A stretch of DNA of 64,000 nucleotides from Sphingomonas sp. ID1715 (GTDB lineage: Bacteria > Pseudomonadota > Alphaproteobacteria > Sphingomonadales > Sphingomonadaceae): positions 1 through 64,000 of the forward strand of contig NZ_JABEPR010000002.1 in the NCBI RefSeq assembly GCF_013044515.1, in the 5' to 3' direction. How positions within the stretch are numbered: position 1 is the first letter of the stretch; the number at the start of each line of letters is the position of its first letter. A model generated the notes under the pieces. It did no database searches. It saw only the letters and a program-made list of their open reading frames with translations, and was not told the origin of the DNA. A program made the translations under genes and the position numbers. Of the stretch, positions 1 to 7,551 are shown one piece after another.

Positions 1-401
1 CGCGCAAAGGGGCGGCGCTGATGGTCGAAGTGCTTACCGCCCTGGACCGCTATCCAGCAGTTCCTCAGCCGGAGGCGGGCGTCACTTACGCCGCCAAGAT
101 CGACAAGGCGGAGGCGCGGCTGGACTTCGCGGCCGGTGCCGCATCGGCCGAGCGCCAGGTCCGCGCCTTCAACCCGGCGCCGGGCGCATTTTTCGAGCTG
201 GACGGCGAGCGCGTGCGCATCCTCGCGGCAGAGATCGAGCCAGTCGCCGGGGAGCCCGGCCAAGTGCTCGACGACCGACTGCTGATCGGATGCGGCGCGG
301 ACGCGCTGCGGCCCGTTCGCGTGCAGCGCGCGGGCCGCGGCGCGATGAGTATGGAAGAGTTGCTTCGCGGCTTCCCGATCCCGGCCGGCACGCAGCTGTG
401 A
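1..401 (+). CDS. fmt: Methionyl-tRNA formyltransferase, C-terminal part (5' end outside window)
   Basis: The reading frame is open from base 3, so this is the last 132 residues of a longer protein. The family transfers a formyl group from 10-formyl-tetrahydrofolate to Met-tRNA(fMet) in the cytoplasm before initiation. The visible part matches the C-terminal tRNA-binding domain: a segment with [15 protein letters not shown], followed by [16 protein letters not shown] and a [22 protein letters not shown]-like end, all typical of Fmt. The N-terminal catalytic domain is not in the window. The stop TGA overlaps the GTG start of truA (GTGA), which implies translational coupling. The identification is secure from the conserved AFNP segment and the fmt-truA gene order known in alphaproteobacteria. 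Confidence 0.93.
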   Translation, partial: RKGAALMVEVLTALDRYPAVPQPEAGVTYAAKIDKAEARLDFAAGAASAERQVRAFNPAPGAFFELDGERVRILAAEIEPVAGEPGQVLDDRLLIGCGADALRPVRVQRAGRGAMSMEELLRGFPIPAGTQL

Positions 402-1100
402 CGCGTTTCGCGCTGATGGTCGAATATGACGGGCGGCCGTTCATGGGCTGGCAGCGGCAGGATCATGGCCCGAGCGTGCAGGAAGCGCTGGAGCGCGCCG
501 TCGAGCGGATGACCGGCGAGGTGACGGCCGTCCATGCCGCAGGGCGCACCGATGCTGGCGTCCACGCGCTCGCCATGCGCGCCCATGTCGAGCTGCAGCG
601 CGAGGTGACGCCCTTTCGCCTGATGGAAGGTCTGATGCCAGGAGGTGGCCGACGATTGGCATGCGCGCTTCTCGTGCATCGGCCGCTCCTATGAATACCG
701 GATCGTCAATCGCCGCGCGCCGCTGACGTTCGAGATTGGCCTCGCCTGGCGGGTCCCGATGTCGCTCGACGCAGGTGCCATGCACGAGGCGGCACAGCTA
801 CTCGTCGGCCGGCATGATTTCACCACCTTCCGCTCCGCCCATTGCCAGTCCGAAAGCCCGGTCAAGACGCTCGATCGTCTCGACGTTCGCCGCGAAGGCG
901 AGCGGGTGCTGATCGTCGCGGAAGCGCGCTCCTTCCTCCATCACCAGGTCCGCTCGATGGTCGGCTGTCTGACGCTTGTCGGACAGGGCAAATGGAGCGC
1001 GCAGGACCTGGCCGACGCCCTTGCCGCCGCCGACCGCTCGGCGCTCGGCTATAACGCACCGCCCGACGGGCTTTACTTCACCGGTGCCCGCTACCCCTGA
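398..1100 (+). pseudogene. truA: tRNA pseudouridine(38-40) synthase TruA, disrupted by an internal deletion/frameshift
   Basis: TruA makes pseudouridine at positions 38-40 of the tRNA anticodon arm. The first 79 codons (GTG at 398 to about 634) encode [17 protein letters not shown] and the catalytic [10 protein letters not shown] motif, whose Asp is the nucleophile. The rest continues in another frame from about 642 ([21 protein letters not shown] through HHQVRSMVG to the stop at 1100). Between LMEGL and EVADDWH the family normally has about 15 more residues (an NALLRPDPVAV-like segment). Here they are missing and the frame changes, so a deletion of roughly 35-50 bases, not a multiple of three, is inferred. 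Both parts are otherwise well conserved, so this is a very recent mutation or an assembly error. As read, no full-length enzyme can be made. Confidence 0.85.
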
Positions 1101-1144
1101 ACACATCCGGCCGCGCCGCGTTCTTGTGCATCGAGGAGATGCAC

Positions 1145-1324
1145 ATGAGCGACGGCAAGAAGACGATCGACAGCCCTGATGAAAAATCGGTCGGCAGCCG
1201 CGATCCCAAGGGTCCGATCCCTAAGGAACCGATCGAAGGCAGCGCCGGCGAGACCGACGGCGTGATGGGCACGGCGGGCGACGTGAAGCAGCAGGACAAC
1301 CCGACCAGCTATCAGGCGGGCTGA
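1145..1324 (+). CDS. Small hydrophilic protein of unknown function (59 aa)
   Basis: A short acidic and charged protein starting MSDGKKTIDSPDEKS, rich in Gly, Pro, Asp and Lys, with no cysteine, signal peptide or membrane segment; it is probably disordered. I chose the ATG at 1145 because GAGGAG at 1133-1138 sits six bases upstream; the ATG at 1139 directly abuts that Shine-Dalgarno sequence. It lies 44 bases after truA on the same strand and ends 3 bases before the convergent histidine kinase stop. I do not recognise a family. Codon use and the good ribosome binding site argue that it is real. Confidence 0.6.
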   Translation: MSDGKKTIDSPDEKSVGSRDPKGPIPKEPIEGSAGETDGVMGTAGDVKQQDNPTSYQAG

Positions 1325-1327
1325 GCC

Positions 1328-3586
1328 TCAGCGGAGGATGCCGCCGATTGCCGCAGCAAGGTCGGCATGGCGGAAGGGCTTGGTGAGCCGCGGAATATCC
1401 GCGTCGAGGCCGCTCGCCTCTGCATAGCCCGACACGATCAGCGTCGGCGTGCCGGGGCGCAGCTGCCGCGCGGCATGGGCCAGCTCGACACCGGTCATGC
1501 CGGGCATCAGGTGGTCGGTGACGATCAGGTCGGCCGGCCCGCCGTTCATCAGATAGGCGACCGCCGCATCGGCCGAGGCATGTTCGACGACCTGGAACCC
1601 CATGTCGGCGAGCATTTCCGCCGTCGACATGCGGACCAGCTCTTCATCGTCGACCAGCAACGCCACGCCTTGCGCTTCGACGGCCTCAGTCGGGCCATGA
1701 TCGCCGGATCGCTGCGCCGGTGTCTCGGCGCAGGGAAGCCACAGCTGGACTTCGGTGCCCTCTCCGGGTGCACTGCGCAGCCGCAGCGCGCCATTCAGCT
1801 GGGCGGCGAGACCATGCACCATCGACAGGCCGAGGCCGGTGCCGCGGCCGATCCCCTTGGTCGAGAAGAAGGGCTCGATCGCGCGCGCGAGCGTCGCCTC
1901 ATCCATGCCCACCCCGGTATCGGCGACGGTCAGCCTGATGTAGCGGCCGGGCGCCAGATCGCCCTCACCCTCGCTCGCCATGGCGTCGTGCGCAAGGATC
2001 GACAGAACGCCGCCATCAGGCATCGCGTCGCGCGCATTCACGCTCAAGTTCAGCAGCGCCATTTCGACCTGGTTGGGATCAGCGAGGCAGGTCGGCAGAT
2101 CGTCAGCCGCTTCGACCACGACGCGGATCCGGGGGCCGACCGTCGAGGCGATCAGCTCGGCCATGCCTCCGATCAGCTTCGCCGGATCAACGGCGGTCGG
2201 CTGCAACGGCTGGCGGCGGGCAAAGGCGAGCAGCCGCTGCACCAAGGTCTTGGCGCGCTCGGCCGCCTGCAGCGCGCTAGCAATGGTGCGCCGATCCCGT
2301 TCATCACCGACGCCACGGCGCTGCAGCAGGTCGAGGCCGCCGATGATCGGCGACAGCAGATTGTTGAAGTCGTGCGCGACGCCGCCGGTCAGCTGGCCCA
2401 TCGCCTCGACCTTCTGCGCCTGGCGGAGCGCCTCTTCCGTCCGCTTGGTGGCGGTGACGTCGATCAGCGCAGCCATGGTCCGCACGAAGCGTCCCTGATC
2501 GTCATGCCAGGTCCGCACCGAGGCGAGCACGTCAGCGACCTCGCCGCTCTTCGTCAGCACCTGATATTCCACATCGTCATAGGCGCCGCTCGCGAGCAGC
2601 TGCGGCCATGCTTCGGCGGAGAGTTTGGCAATGCTCTCGGGCGTCATGAACTCGGACAACTCGCGTCCGAGCACTTCCGACCGATCCTCATAGCCCATGA
2701 ATTCGAGCCAACGATCCGACACGCTGATCAGCCGCTGGTCGGGGCCGGCGGAATGAAGGATGGTCGGCGTGCGATTATAGAGCGCCTCCAGCTCCGCCGT
2801 CCGCAAGGCGACGAGGCGCTGCAGCTCCAGCTCCGCTTCCTTGGCGATGGTAATGTCAAAGGCGACGCCAATAAAGCCGATATGCTCGCCGTCCGGGCCC
2901 CAGCGTGGCTGCGAATAGGAGCGCAGCCAGCACCAGCTGCCATCGCCCCGGCGATAGCGCGCTTCGAGGTGGAAGGGCTGGAGCGACGCTTCCTTCTCGA
3001 CCTGCTCCTTGAAGATGCGCGGCAGGTCTTCGGGATGGATGATCGAGCGCCAGTCGAACTCGACCGCCTCTTCATAGCTGACGCCGAGGAACTCCACATA
3101 GGCGCGGTTCACGAACCAGCGCTTGCGGTCGAGCGAGGTGACCCACATCGGCACCGGCGCGGAATCGGCGATCAGGCGGAAGCGCTGCTCGCTCTCCCGC
3201 AGCGCGCGCTCGTAGCGGATGCGCTCGGTGATTTCGTGAAAGGCGATGGCGATACCGCCGCCGGACAAAGGTGCGGCATTGACCTCGACATGACGGCCGG
3301 GATGGACGGTGGACTCGATCTCGAAGCGCGTCGTCTCTCCGGCGGCGGCGCGGCGGAAATTCTTCTCGAACGCCGTGCCACCAATCGCCGGAAACGCGTC
3401 CCAGAGATTCAGCCCGTTGAGCGTCTCTCGGGAGCGCCCGAAAAAGGCCTCGGCGGCGCGGTTGACGATCAGGATCCGCCAGTCGGGACCGACCATGCAA
3501 TAGCCGTCGGCGATGCTGTCGAGCACCTGCGCGAGGCGGTCGTCGGCGAGCGACGCGGCGTGCTCATTGTCCGGCAGCGCAGCCAT
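1328..3586 (-). CDS. Hybrid sensor histidine kinase (PAS x3 - HisKA - HATPase - receiver)
   Basis: A 752-residue soluble sensor kinase with no membrane segment, so it senses an internal signal. Three PAS domains lie at about 15-125, 135-255 and 265-385. The dimerisation/phosphoacceptor helix carries GQLTGGVAHDFNNLL with the phospho-His near residue 405. The ATPase domain shows the N box (LLNLSVNARDAMPDGG) and G boxes (DTGVGMD, GTGLGLSMVHGL). A C-terminal receiver has acidic VDDEE, phospho-Asp near 691 (TDHLMPGMTG) and Lys in LTKPF. I chose the ATG at 3586, two bases after the ferredoxin stop; longer versions would run through ferredoxin coding sequence. The ligand and output partner cannot be inferred; no transcription factor is adjacent. 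Confidence 0.9.
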   Translation of the reverse strand: MAALPDNEHAASLADDRLAQVLDSIADGYCMVGPDWRILIVNRAAEAFFGRSRETLNGLNLWDAFPAIGGTAFEKNFRRAAAGETTRFEIESTVHPGRHVEVNAAPLSGGGIAIAFHEITERIRYERALRESEQRFRLIADSAPVPMWVTSLDRKRWFVNRAYVEFLGVSYEEAVEFDWRSIIHPEDLPRIFKEQVEKEASLQPFHLEARYRRGDGSWCWLRSYSQPRWGPDGEHIGFIGVAFDITIAKEAELELQRLVALRTAELEALYNRTPTILHSAGPDQRLISVSDRWLEFMGYEDRSEVLGRELSEFMTPESIAKLSAEAWPQLLASGAYDDVEYQVLTKSGEVADVLASVRTWHDDQGRFVRTMAALIDVTATKRTEEALRQAQKVEAMGQLTGGVAHDFNNLLSPIIGGLDLLQRRGVGDERDRRTIASALQAAERAKTLVQRLLAFARRQPLQPTAVDPAKLIGGMAELIASTVGPRIRVVVEAADDLPTCLADPNQVEMALLNLSVNARDAMPDGGVLSILAHDAMASEGEGDLAPGRYIRLTVADTGVGMDEATLARAIEPFFSTKGIGRGTGLGLSMVHGLAAQLNGALRLRSAPGEGTEVQLWLPCAETPAQRSGDHGPTEAVEAQGVALLVDDEELVRMSTAEMLADMGFQVVEHASADAAVAYLMNGGPADLIVTDHLMPGMTGVELAHAARQLRPGTPTLIVSGYAEASGLDADIPRLTKPFRHADLAAAIGGILR

Positions 3587-3588
3587 GG

Positions 3589-3924
3589 CTAACGGCCCTG
3601 CATGTTGCGCGACTCTGCCGGAATCCGGACGGTGAGCTGCTCCAGGCTTGCATCCAGGAAGATCTGGCAGGCCAAGCGGCTGTGGCGGGTGGCACCGGTG
3701 GCGAGATCCAGCATGTCTTCCTCCGGCTCCGTCGCCGGCGGGAGGAGGGCGAAATCGTCGGGGTCGACGATCACGTGGCATGTGGAGCAGGCCATCTGAC
3801 CTTCGCACGTGCCCTCAAGCGGCTGACCGTCGGCCTGGGCGAGGTCGAGCAGGCGGTCGCCCGGCGCGCCCTGCACTTCGCTCACCGAACCACCGTCCGC
3901 CGAAATGAATCGCACCCGGATCAT
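3589..3924 (-). CDS. [2Fe-2S] ferredoxin, adrenodoxin/ISC type
   Basis: A 111-residue cytoplasmic electron carrier. Four cysteines at 40, 46, 49 and 86 (CEGQMACSTC and, 36 residues later, RLACQI) fit the adrenodoxin-type pattern C-x5-C-x2-C-x36-C. This class supplies electrons to iron-sulfur cluster assembly or to bacterial P450 and Rieske enzymes. The gene follows two cysteine desulfurase genes in one transcription unit, and its ATG overlaps the upstream stop (ATGA at 3921-3924), so a role in Fe-S assembly is the best inference. No P450 or oxygenase gene is nearby. Confidence 0.9.
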   Translation of the reverse strand: MIRVRFISADGGSVSEVQGAPGDRLLDLAQADGQPLEGTCEGQMACSTCHVIVDPDDFALLPPATEPEEDMLDLATGATRHSRLACQIFLDASLEQLTVRIPAESRNMQGR

Positions 3925-5105
3925 GCGAACACCCGCTGGCGCGCGGCCGCTTCGATGATCAGGTCGAGCGCCTGGTGCAGCTCTTCCTCCGTGGTGTAAC
4001 GCCCGAAGCCGAGCCGGATGCTCGACCGGGCTTCGGCATCCGACAGGCCAAGCGCCTTCAGCACATGGCTCGGCCGCCCCGAGCCGCTGGCGCAAGCAGA
4101 GCCGGCGGAAAAGGAGACGCCGCGCACATCCGCGATCAGCCGCCCCGCGTCGAGACCGTCCAGGCGAACGTTGAGATTACCGCGGTAGCGATGTTCGGCA
4201 GAGCCATTGACGCTCCAGTCCGGCAGGCGCTCATGCGCCATGGCCCATAGCGCGGCGACATGCGCCCGATCATCCTCGACCCGCGCTTCCGCGACAGCGG
4301 CCGCTGCGCCGAACCCTGCGCAGAGCATCGGGCTGAGCGTGCCGGAGCGGATGTCATCCTCCTGGCCCCCGCCGTGCATTAGCGGCTCGATTACCACGCC
4401 CTTGCGAACCCAAAGCGCGCCGATCCCCTTGGGGCCGTGTATCTTATGGGCCGATACGGCGATGAGGTCTGCGTCCGGGATCGGCAAACGCCCAAAGCCT
4501 TGGACCGCGTCGCAGAAGAACAAGGCTCCCGCGTCGCGCGCGATCCGGGCGATCTCGGCAATGGGCTGGATCACCCCGATCTCGTTATTGACCAGCATCG
4601 CCGCGACCAATGCGGTCCGGTCGCCCACCGCTGCTCGCAGCCGGTCGAGATCGACGAGCCCATCGGCCTCGACCGGCAGCACGACCGCCTCGAACCCGTG
4701 CCGCCCGAGCCAGAGCACCGTGTCCAGCACGCACGCATGTTCGGTGGCGATGGTGACGATCTGGCGCCGCTGCGAAGGTGCCGCCCAAGCCGCCCCTTTG
4801 ATCGCCAGATTGGCAGCCTCGGTGGCGCCGGAGGTGAACAGAAGTTGGCCATCATCATCTGCGCTCGTCCCGAGCGTAGTCGAGGGGCGCCTCGCGAGCT
4901 CTGCACCTACGCCCCTCGACTTCGCTCGGGACGAGCGGAGAAGGCCGGAGATCGCCTCCCGCGCCACCTCGACCGCCGCCTTGGCCTCCCGGCCGAGCCG
5001 ATGCGGTGAGTGCGGATTGCCGAATTTGTCCAGCCACGGCTCCATTGCCCGGCGCGCTTCGGGCGCCAGCGGCGTGGTCGCCTGATAGTCGAGATAGATG
5101 GTCAT
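3921..5105 (-). CDS. Cysteine desulfurase, NifS/IscS class, with an in-frame palindromic repeat insertion
   Basis: A PLP enzyme of 394 residues that removes sulfur from cysteine for Fe-S or thio-cofactor synthesis. It has the N-terminal MTIYLDYQATTPLAPEA, the LFTSGATEAANLA PLP site, Lys in SAHKIHGPKGIG (Schiff base) and the catalytic Cys in SAGSACASGSGRPSHVL. Residues about 57-81, between AISGLL and ADDDGQLLFTSG, are encoded by a 76-bp inverted repeat (4862-4937) and have no counterpart in the family. The insertion keeps the frame and falls in a surface loop before the conserved core, so the enzyme may still work. The start ATG at 5105 overlaps the stop of a second desulfurase gene (ATGA), and the stop overlaps the ferredoxin start. 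Confidence 0.9.
   Translation of the reverse strand: MTIYLDYQATTPLAPEARRAMEPWLDKFGNPHSPHRLGREAKAAVEVAREAISGLLRSSRAKSRGVGAELARRPSTTLGTSADDDGQLLFTSGATEAANLAIKGAAWAAPSQRRQIVTIATEHACVLDTVLWLGRHGFEAVVLPVEADGLVDLDRLRAAVGDRTALVAAMLVNNEIGVIQPIAEIARIARDAGALFFCDAVQGFGRLPIPDADLIAVSAHKIHGPKGIGALWVRKGVVIEPLMHGGGQEDDIRSGTLSPMLCAGFGAAAAVAEARVEDDRAHVAALWAMAHERLPDWSVNGSAEHRYRGNLNVRLDGLDAGRLIADVRGVSFSAGSACASGSGRPSHVLKALGLSDAEARSSIRLGFGRYTTEEELHQALDLIIEAAARQRVFA
4862..4937. repeat. 76-bp palindromic repeat inserted in frame in the desulfurase gene
   Basis: Two 28-base arms (4862-4889 and 4910-4937) are reverse complements with one mismatch, separated by 20 bases. The core CGAGCGTAGTCGAG also occurs in the repeat at 15546-15602, and the outer CGCTCGTCCC/GGGACGAGCG arms recur at 56632-56662, so this is a dispersed family. 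It has no coding capacity of its own, but here it is translated as about 25 residues within a desulfurase. Confidence 0.9.
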
Positions 5106-6178
5106 GCGGCGCGCGAGCGGGCGCCGTCGGCGATGCGCCGCCACGCCTCGATAAACCGGTAAATGTCGGCGCGGCTGGTCTCGGGTCCGAAGCTGACGCG
5201 GATCACTTCGCCGGCTTCCTTGTCCTGCCAACCCATGGCCGCCAGCACATGGCTGGTCTTGAGCGTGCCGGACGAACAGGCGCTGCCGGCGGACACAGCA
5301 ATGCCGGCGAGGTCGAGCTGGATCAGCTGCGCCGAAGCGGCAACGCCCGGCATGCGATAGCTGGCGATGGTCGCCAAGCGCGGACTCTTCTTGGCGACGA
5401 CTTCGCCGCCGCTTGCCTCGATCGCACCGTCGAGATGCGCGCGCAGATCGCCGGCGCGGTCGACCCAGCCGCGCGACTGCTCCAGCGCCGCCGCCATCGC
5501 CGCCGCGCCGGGCAGATTCTCGGTGCCGGCGCGATAGCCACGCTCCTGTCCGCCGCTCGGCTCCAGCATCGCGAAATCCCTGACCAGCAACGCGCCCACG
5601 CCTGGCGGGCCGCCGAATTTGTGCGCCGAAACGGCGATCAGGTCCGCATCCGGCAGCTTCATCTTGCCCGCGCTCTGCGCGCAATCGGCGAGCAGCAATC
5701 CGCCGGCCCGGCGGACGATCGGCGCGAGGCGGTCGAGCGGTTGGCACACGCCGGTCTCATTATTGACCGCCTGCACCGCCACGAGTGGGGCCTTGGCGCC
5801 CAGTGCCCTGAGCCTTCCGGACAGCGCGTCGGGCAGCACCGTGCCATCTGTCTGCACCGGCAGGAAATAGGCGTCGGGCGCAACGCGGTGGACGGCGTCG
5901 TGCTCGACCGCGGAGACCAGCCGCGCATCGCATTTGGCGCGCGTCAGGGCGATGCGGATCGCCTCGGTGGCGCCGCCGGTGAAGATGACCTCGCCGTCCC
6001 AGCCGAGCATGGCGGCGATACGCTGCCGGGCGTCCTCCAGCTGGGCCCGGGCGGCGCGCCCCTCGGCATGCGGCGAAGAGGGATTGGCCCAGCGCGCGAT
6101 GGCAGCACGCATCGCCTCGCGCGCCGCGAGCAGCATCGGCGTGGTGGCGGCGTGGTCGAGATAGAGGCGCTGAGCCAA
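5102..6178 (-). CDS. Second cysteine desulfurase family protein (NifS-like)
   Basis: A PLP-dependent enzyme of about 358 residues, paralogous to the next gene. It shows LYLDHAATTP at the start, IFTGGATEAIRIA, Lys in LIAVSAHKFGGPPG and the catalytic-loop Cys in SAGSACSSGTLK. The start is uncertain: the TTG at 6178 gives MAQRLYLDHAATTP, which fits the family; a TTG at 6229 would add 17 unusual residues and run across the likely promoter of the divergent hydrolase. Neither has a strong ribosome binding site. Its stop overlaps the ATG of the downstream desulfurase. Two desulfurases plus a ferredoxin in one operon suggest a sulfur-mobilising unit, but no IscU, SufBCD or IscR gene is present here. 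Confidence 0.87.
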   Translation of the reverse strand: MAQRLYLDHAATTPMLLAAREAMRAAIARWANPSSPHAEGRAARAQLEDARQRIAAMLGWDGEVIFTGGATEAIRIALTRAKCDARLVSAVEHDAVHRVAPDAYFLPVQTDGTVLPDALSGRLRALGAKAPLVAVQAVNNETGVCQPLDRLAPIVRRAGGLLLADCAQSAGKMKLPDADLIAVSAHKFGGPPGVGALLVRDFAMLEPSGGQERGYRAGTENLPGAAAMAAALEQSRGWVDRAGDLRAHLDGAIEASGGEVVAKKSPRLATIASYRMPGVAASAQLIQLDLAGIAVSAGSACSSGTLKTSHVLAAMGWQDKEAGEVIRVSFGPETSRADIYRFIEAWRRIADGARSRAA

Positions 6179-6192
6179 GGTGACGGACCCGT

Positions 6193-6220
6193 TTGCGAAA
6201 TTCGGCTCCGATCCTATATA
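6193..6220 (+). promoter_or_regulatory. Candidate sigma-70 promoter for the alpha/beta hydrolase gene
   Basis: TTGCGA (6193-6198) and TATATA (6215-6220) are separated by 16 bases in the divergent intergenic region, about 50 bases before the hydrolase ATG. This is the most promoter-like sequence between the two genes; it is judged from motif match only. Confidence 0.45.
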
Positions 6221-6270
6221 GCGCCGCAACTCAGCGCCACCATCCCGGCCGCTTTTTCGATCAAGGTGCT

Positions 6271-6927
6271 ATGCCCGAAGTCATTTTTCCCGGCCCGGAA
6301 GGCCGCCTCGAAGGCCGCTTTGCCCCCCCGCCCCGCCCGCGCGCGCCTGTTGCGATGATCCTGCATCCGCACCCGCAGGCGATGGGCACGATGAACAACC
6401 GCATCGTTCAGGCACTCTACCAGACCTTCGCGCGCCGCGGCTTTGCGACACTCCGCTTCAACTTCCGCGGCGTCGGCAAGAGCCAGGGCGTGTTCGACAA
6501 TGGCGTCGGCGAGCTGTCGGATGCCGCCTCCGCGCTCGACTGGGTACAGAGCTTTCATCCCGAAGCGCAGCAGACCTGGGTCGCGGGGGTCAGCTTCGGC
6601 GCGTGGATCGGCATGCAGTTGCTGATGCGTCGGCCCGAGGTGCGCGGCTGGATCTCAATCGCTCCGCCCGCCAACATGTACGACTTCAGCTTTCTCGCCC
6701 CTTGCCCGGCATCCGGCATCGTCATCCAGGGCGAGTCCGACGAGGTCGTGACGCCCTCGGCCGTGCAGAAGCTGGTCGACAAGCTGCGCACGCAGAAGCA
6801 CATCACTATCCACCACGACACCATTCCCGGCGCGAACCATTTCTTCGAACATGAGATGCCGCAGCTGATGGGCAGCGTGGACAAATATCTGGACTTCAGG
6901 CTGGACCCGAACTGCCCGATCCGGTGA
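6271..6927 (+). CDS. Alpha/beta hydrolase (serine hydrolase fold), substrate unknown
   Basis: A 218-residue cytoplasmic protein. The early HPHP motif, the oxyanion-region segment RFNFRGVGKSQG and the nucleophile elbow GVSFGAW (G-x-S-x-G) define an alpha/beta hydrolase of the small conserved group often annotated as CocE/NonD-type or YfhR-like hydrolase. A later GESDEVVTP supplies the likely acid and PGANHFFE the catalytic His. The start is the ATG at 6271. It is divergent from the desulfurase operon and followed after 19 bases by a MarR-like gene. The fold is clear, but no substrate can be assigned. Confidence 0.85.
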   Translation: MPEVIFPGPEGRLEGRFAPPPRPRAPVAMILHPHPQAMGTMNNRIVQALYQTFARRGFATLRFNFRGVGKSQGVFDNGVGELSDAASALDWVQSFHPEAQQTWVAGVSFGAWIGMQLLMRRPEVRGWISIAPPANMYDFSFLAPCPASGIVIQGESDEVVTPSAVQKLVDKLRTQKHITIHHDTIPGANHFFEHEMPQLMGSVDKYLDFRLDPNCPIR

Positions 6928-6946
6928 TCTGACCAAGCGGGGGATT

Positions 6947-7393
6947 ATGTCGCGCGAGAAGCTGCTGCTGGACCTGTTTACGGAGATTGCGGTGGTCGAG
7001 CACCTTGTGCGCAACCACATCGGCCAGATCCAACGCACGGGGCTCAATGCCGGCCAGTTCGGCGCGCTCAACTATTTCGTCCGCAACAATCGCGAGCAGG
7101 AGCGCAGATCCGTCCTGGCCTGGCTGTTTCAGGTCTCTGTCGAGGACATGGACGTGCATCTAGGTGCGCTGGAGGAGCGCGGCTTCATCGGTCGCATCGG
7201 GGATGGCGAGGACCAGATCATCGGCATCACCACATCGGGCAAGGCGGCCCATGCCGACTCCATCATGGCGATGGGTCCCGAGATCGAACCGCTGATGTCC
7301 GAGTTCCCGGACGAGGACCTGGAGAAGACGGTCCAGGTTCTCCAGGAAATCCGGCGCATCTTCGACAATCTGCCGGAGCGGCTGGCGAGCTAG
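6947..7393 (+). CDS. MarR-like winged-helix transcriptional regulator
   Basis: A 148-residue, mostly helical protein. Its central part (LNYFVRNN, SVLAWLFQVSVEDMDVHLGALEERGFIGRIGDGEDQIIGITTSGKAAH) has the helix-turn-helix and beta-wing layout of MarR-family regulators, ending in a helical dimerisation segment. This family usually represses neighbouring genes and is released by small ligands. It sits 19 bases after the hydrolase gene, so it may control that gene, but no operator was identified. Its last four bases overlap the convergent small membrane protein gene. Confidence 0.75.
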   Translation: MSREKLLLDLFTEIAVVEHLVRNHIGQIQRTGLNAGQFGALNYFVRNNREQERRSVLAWLFQVSVEDMDVHLGALEERGFIGRIGDGEDQIIGITTSGKAAHADSIMAMGPEIEPLMSEFPDEDLEKTVQVLQEIRRIFDNLPERLAS

Positions 7394-7551
7394 ACGGCCC
7401 AGATCAGGACATTGCCGACCAGCACCGCGGCCGCGACCAGCATCAGCCATCCCCGTCGCTCCTTGCGCCTGATCTGCACGATGCCGCCCAGCACCAGGGC
7501 GACCGCCGCCAGCATGAGGATGGAGAGGAGCAAGGCCGGAGTTCCGGTCAT
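7390..7551 (-). CDS. Small two-helix membrane protein (53 aa)
   Basis: Starts MTGTPALLLSILMLAAVALV and contains two hydrophobic helices separated by the basic loop QIRRKERRG, so it is probably an inner-membrane hairpin. The ATG at 7551 overlaps the stop of the upstream PLP dehydratase gene (ATGA), a strong sign that it is genuinely translated in that operon. I do not recognise a family or function. Confidence 0.7.
   Translation of the reverse strand: MTGTPALLLSILMLAAVALVLGGIVQIRRKERRGWLMLVAAAVLVGNVLIWAV

Noticed and set aside
1367-3592. 741-codon open frame on the plus strand opposite the histidine kinase
   Set aside because: It is an antisense shadow of GC-rich coding DNA: Arg/Gly/His/Gln-rich, no recognisable motifs, and completely covered by a multi-domain kinase gene.
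3921-5747. 608-codon extended start for the repeat-bearing desulfurase
   Set aside because: The extra 214 residues are low-complexity Arg/Ala read through the upstream desulfurase gene; the ATG at 5105 gives the canonical N-terminus.
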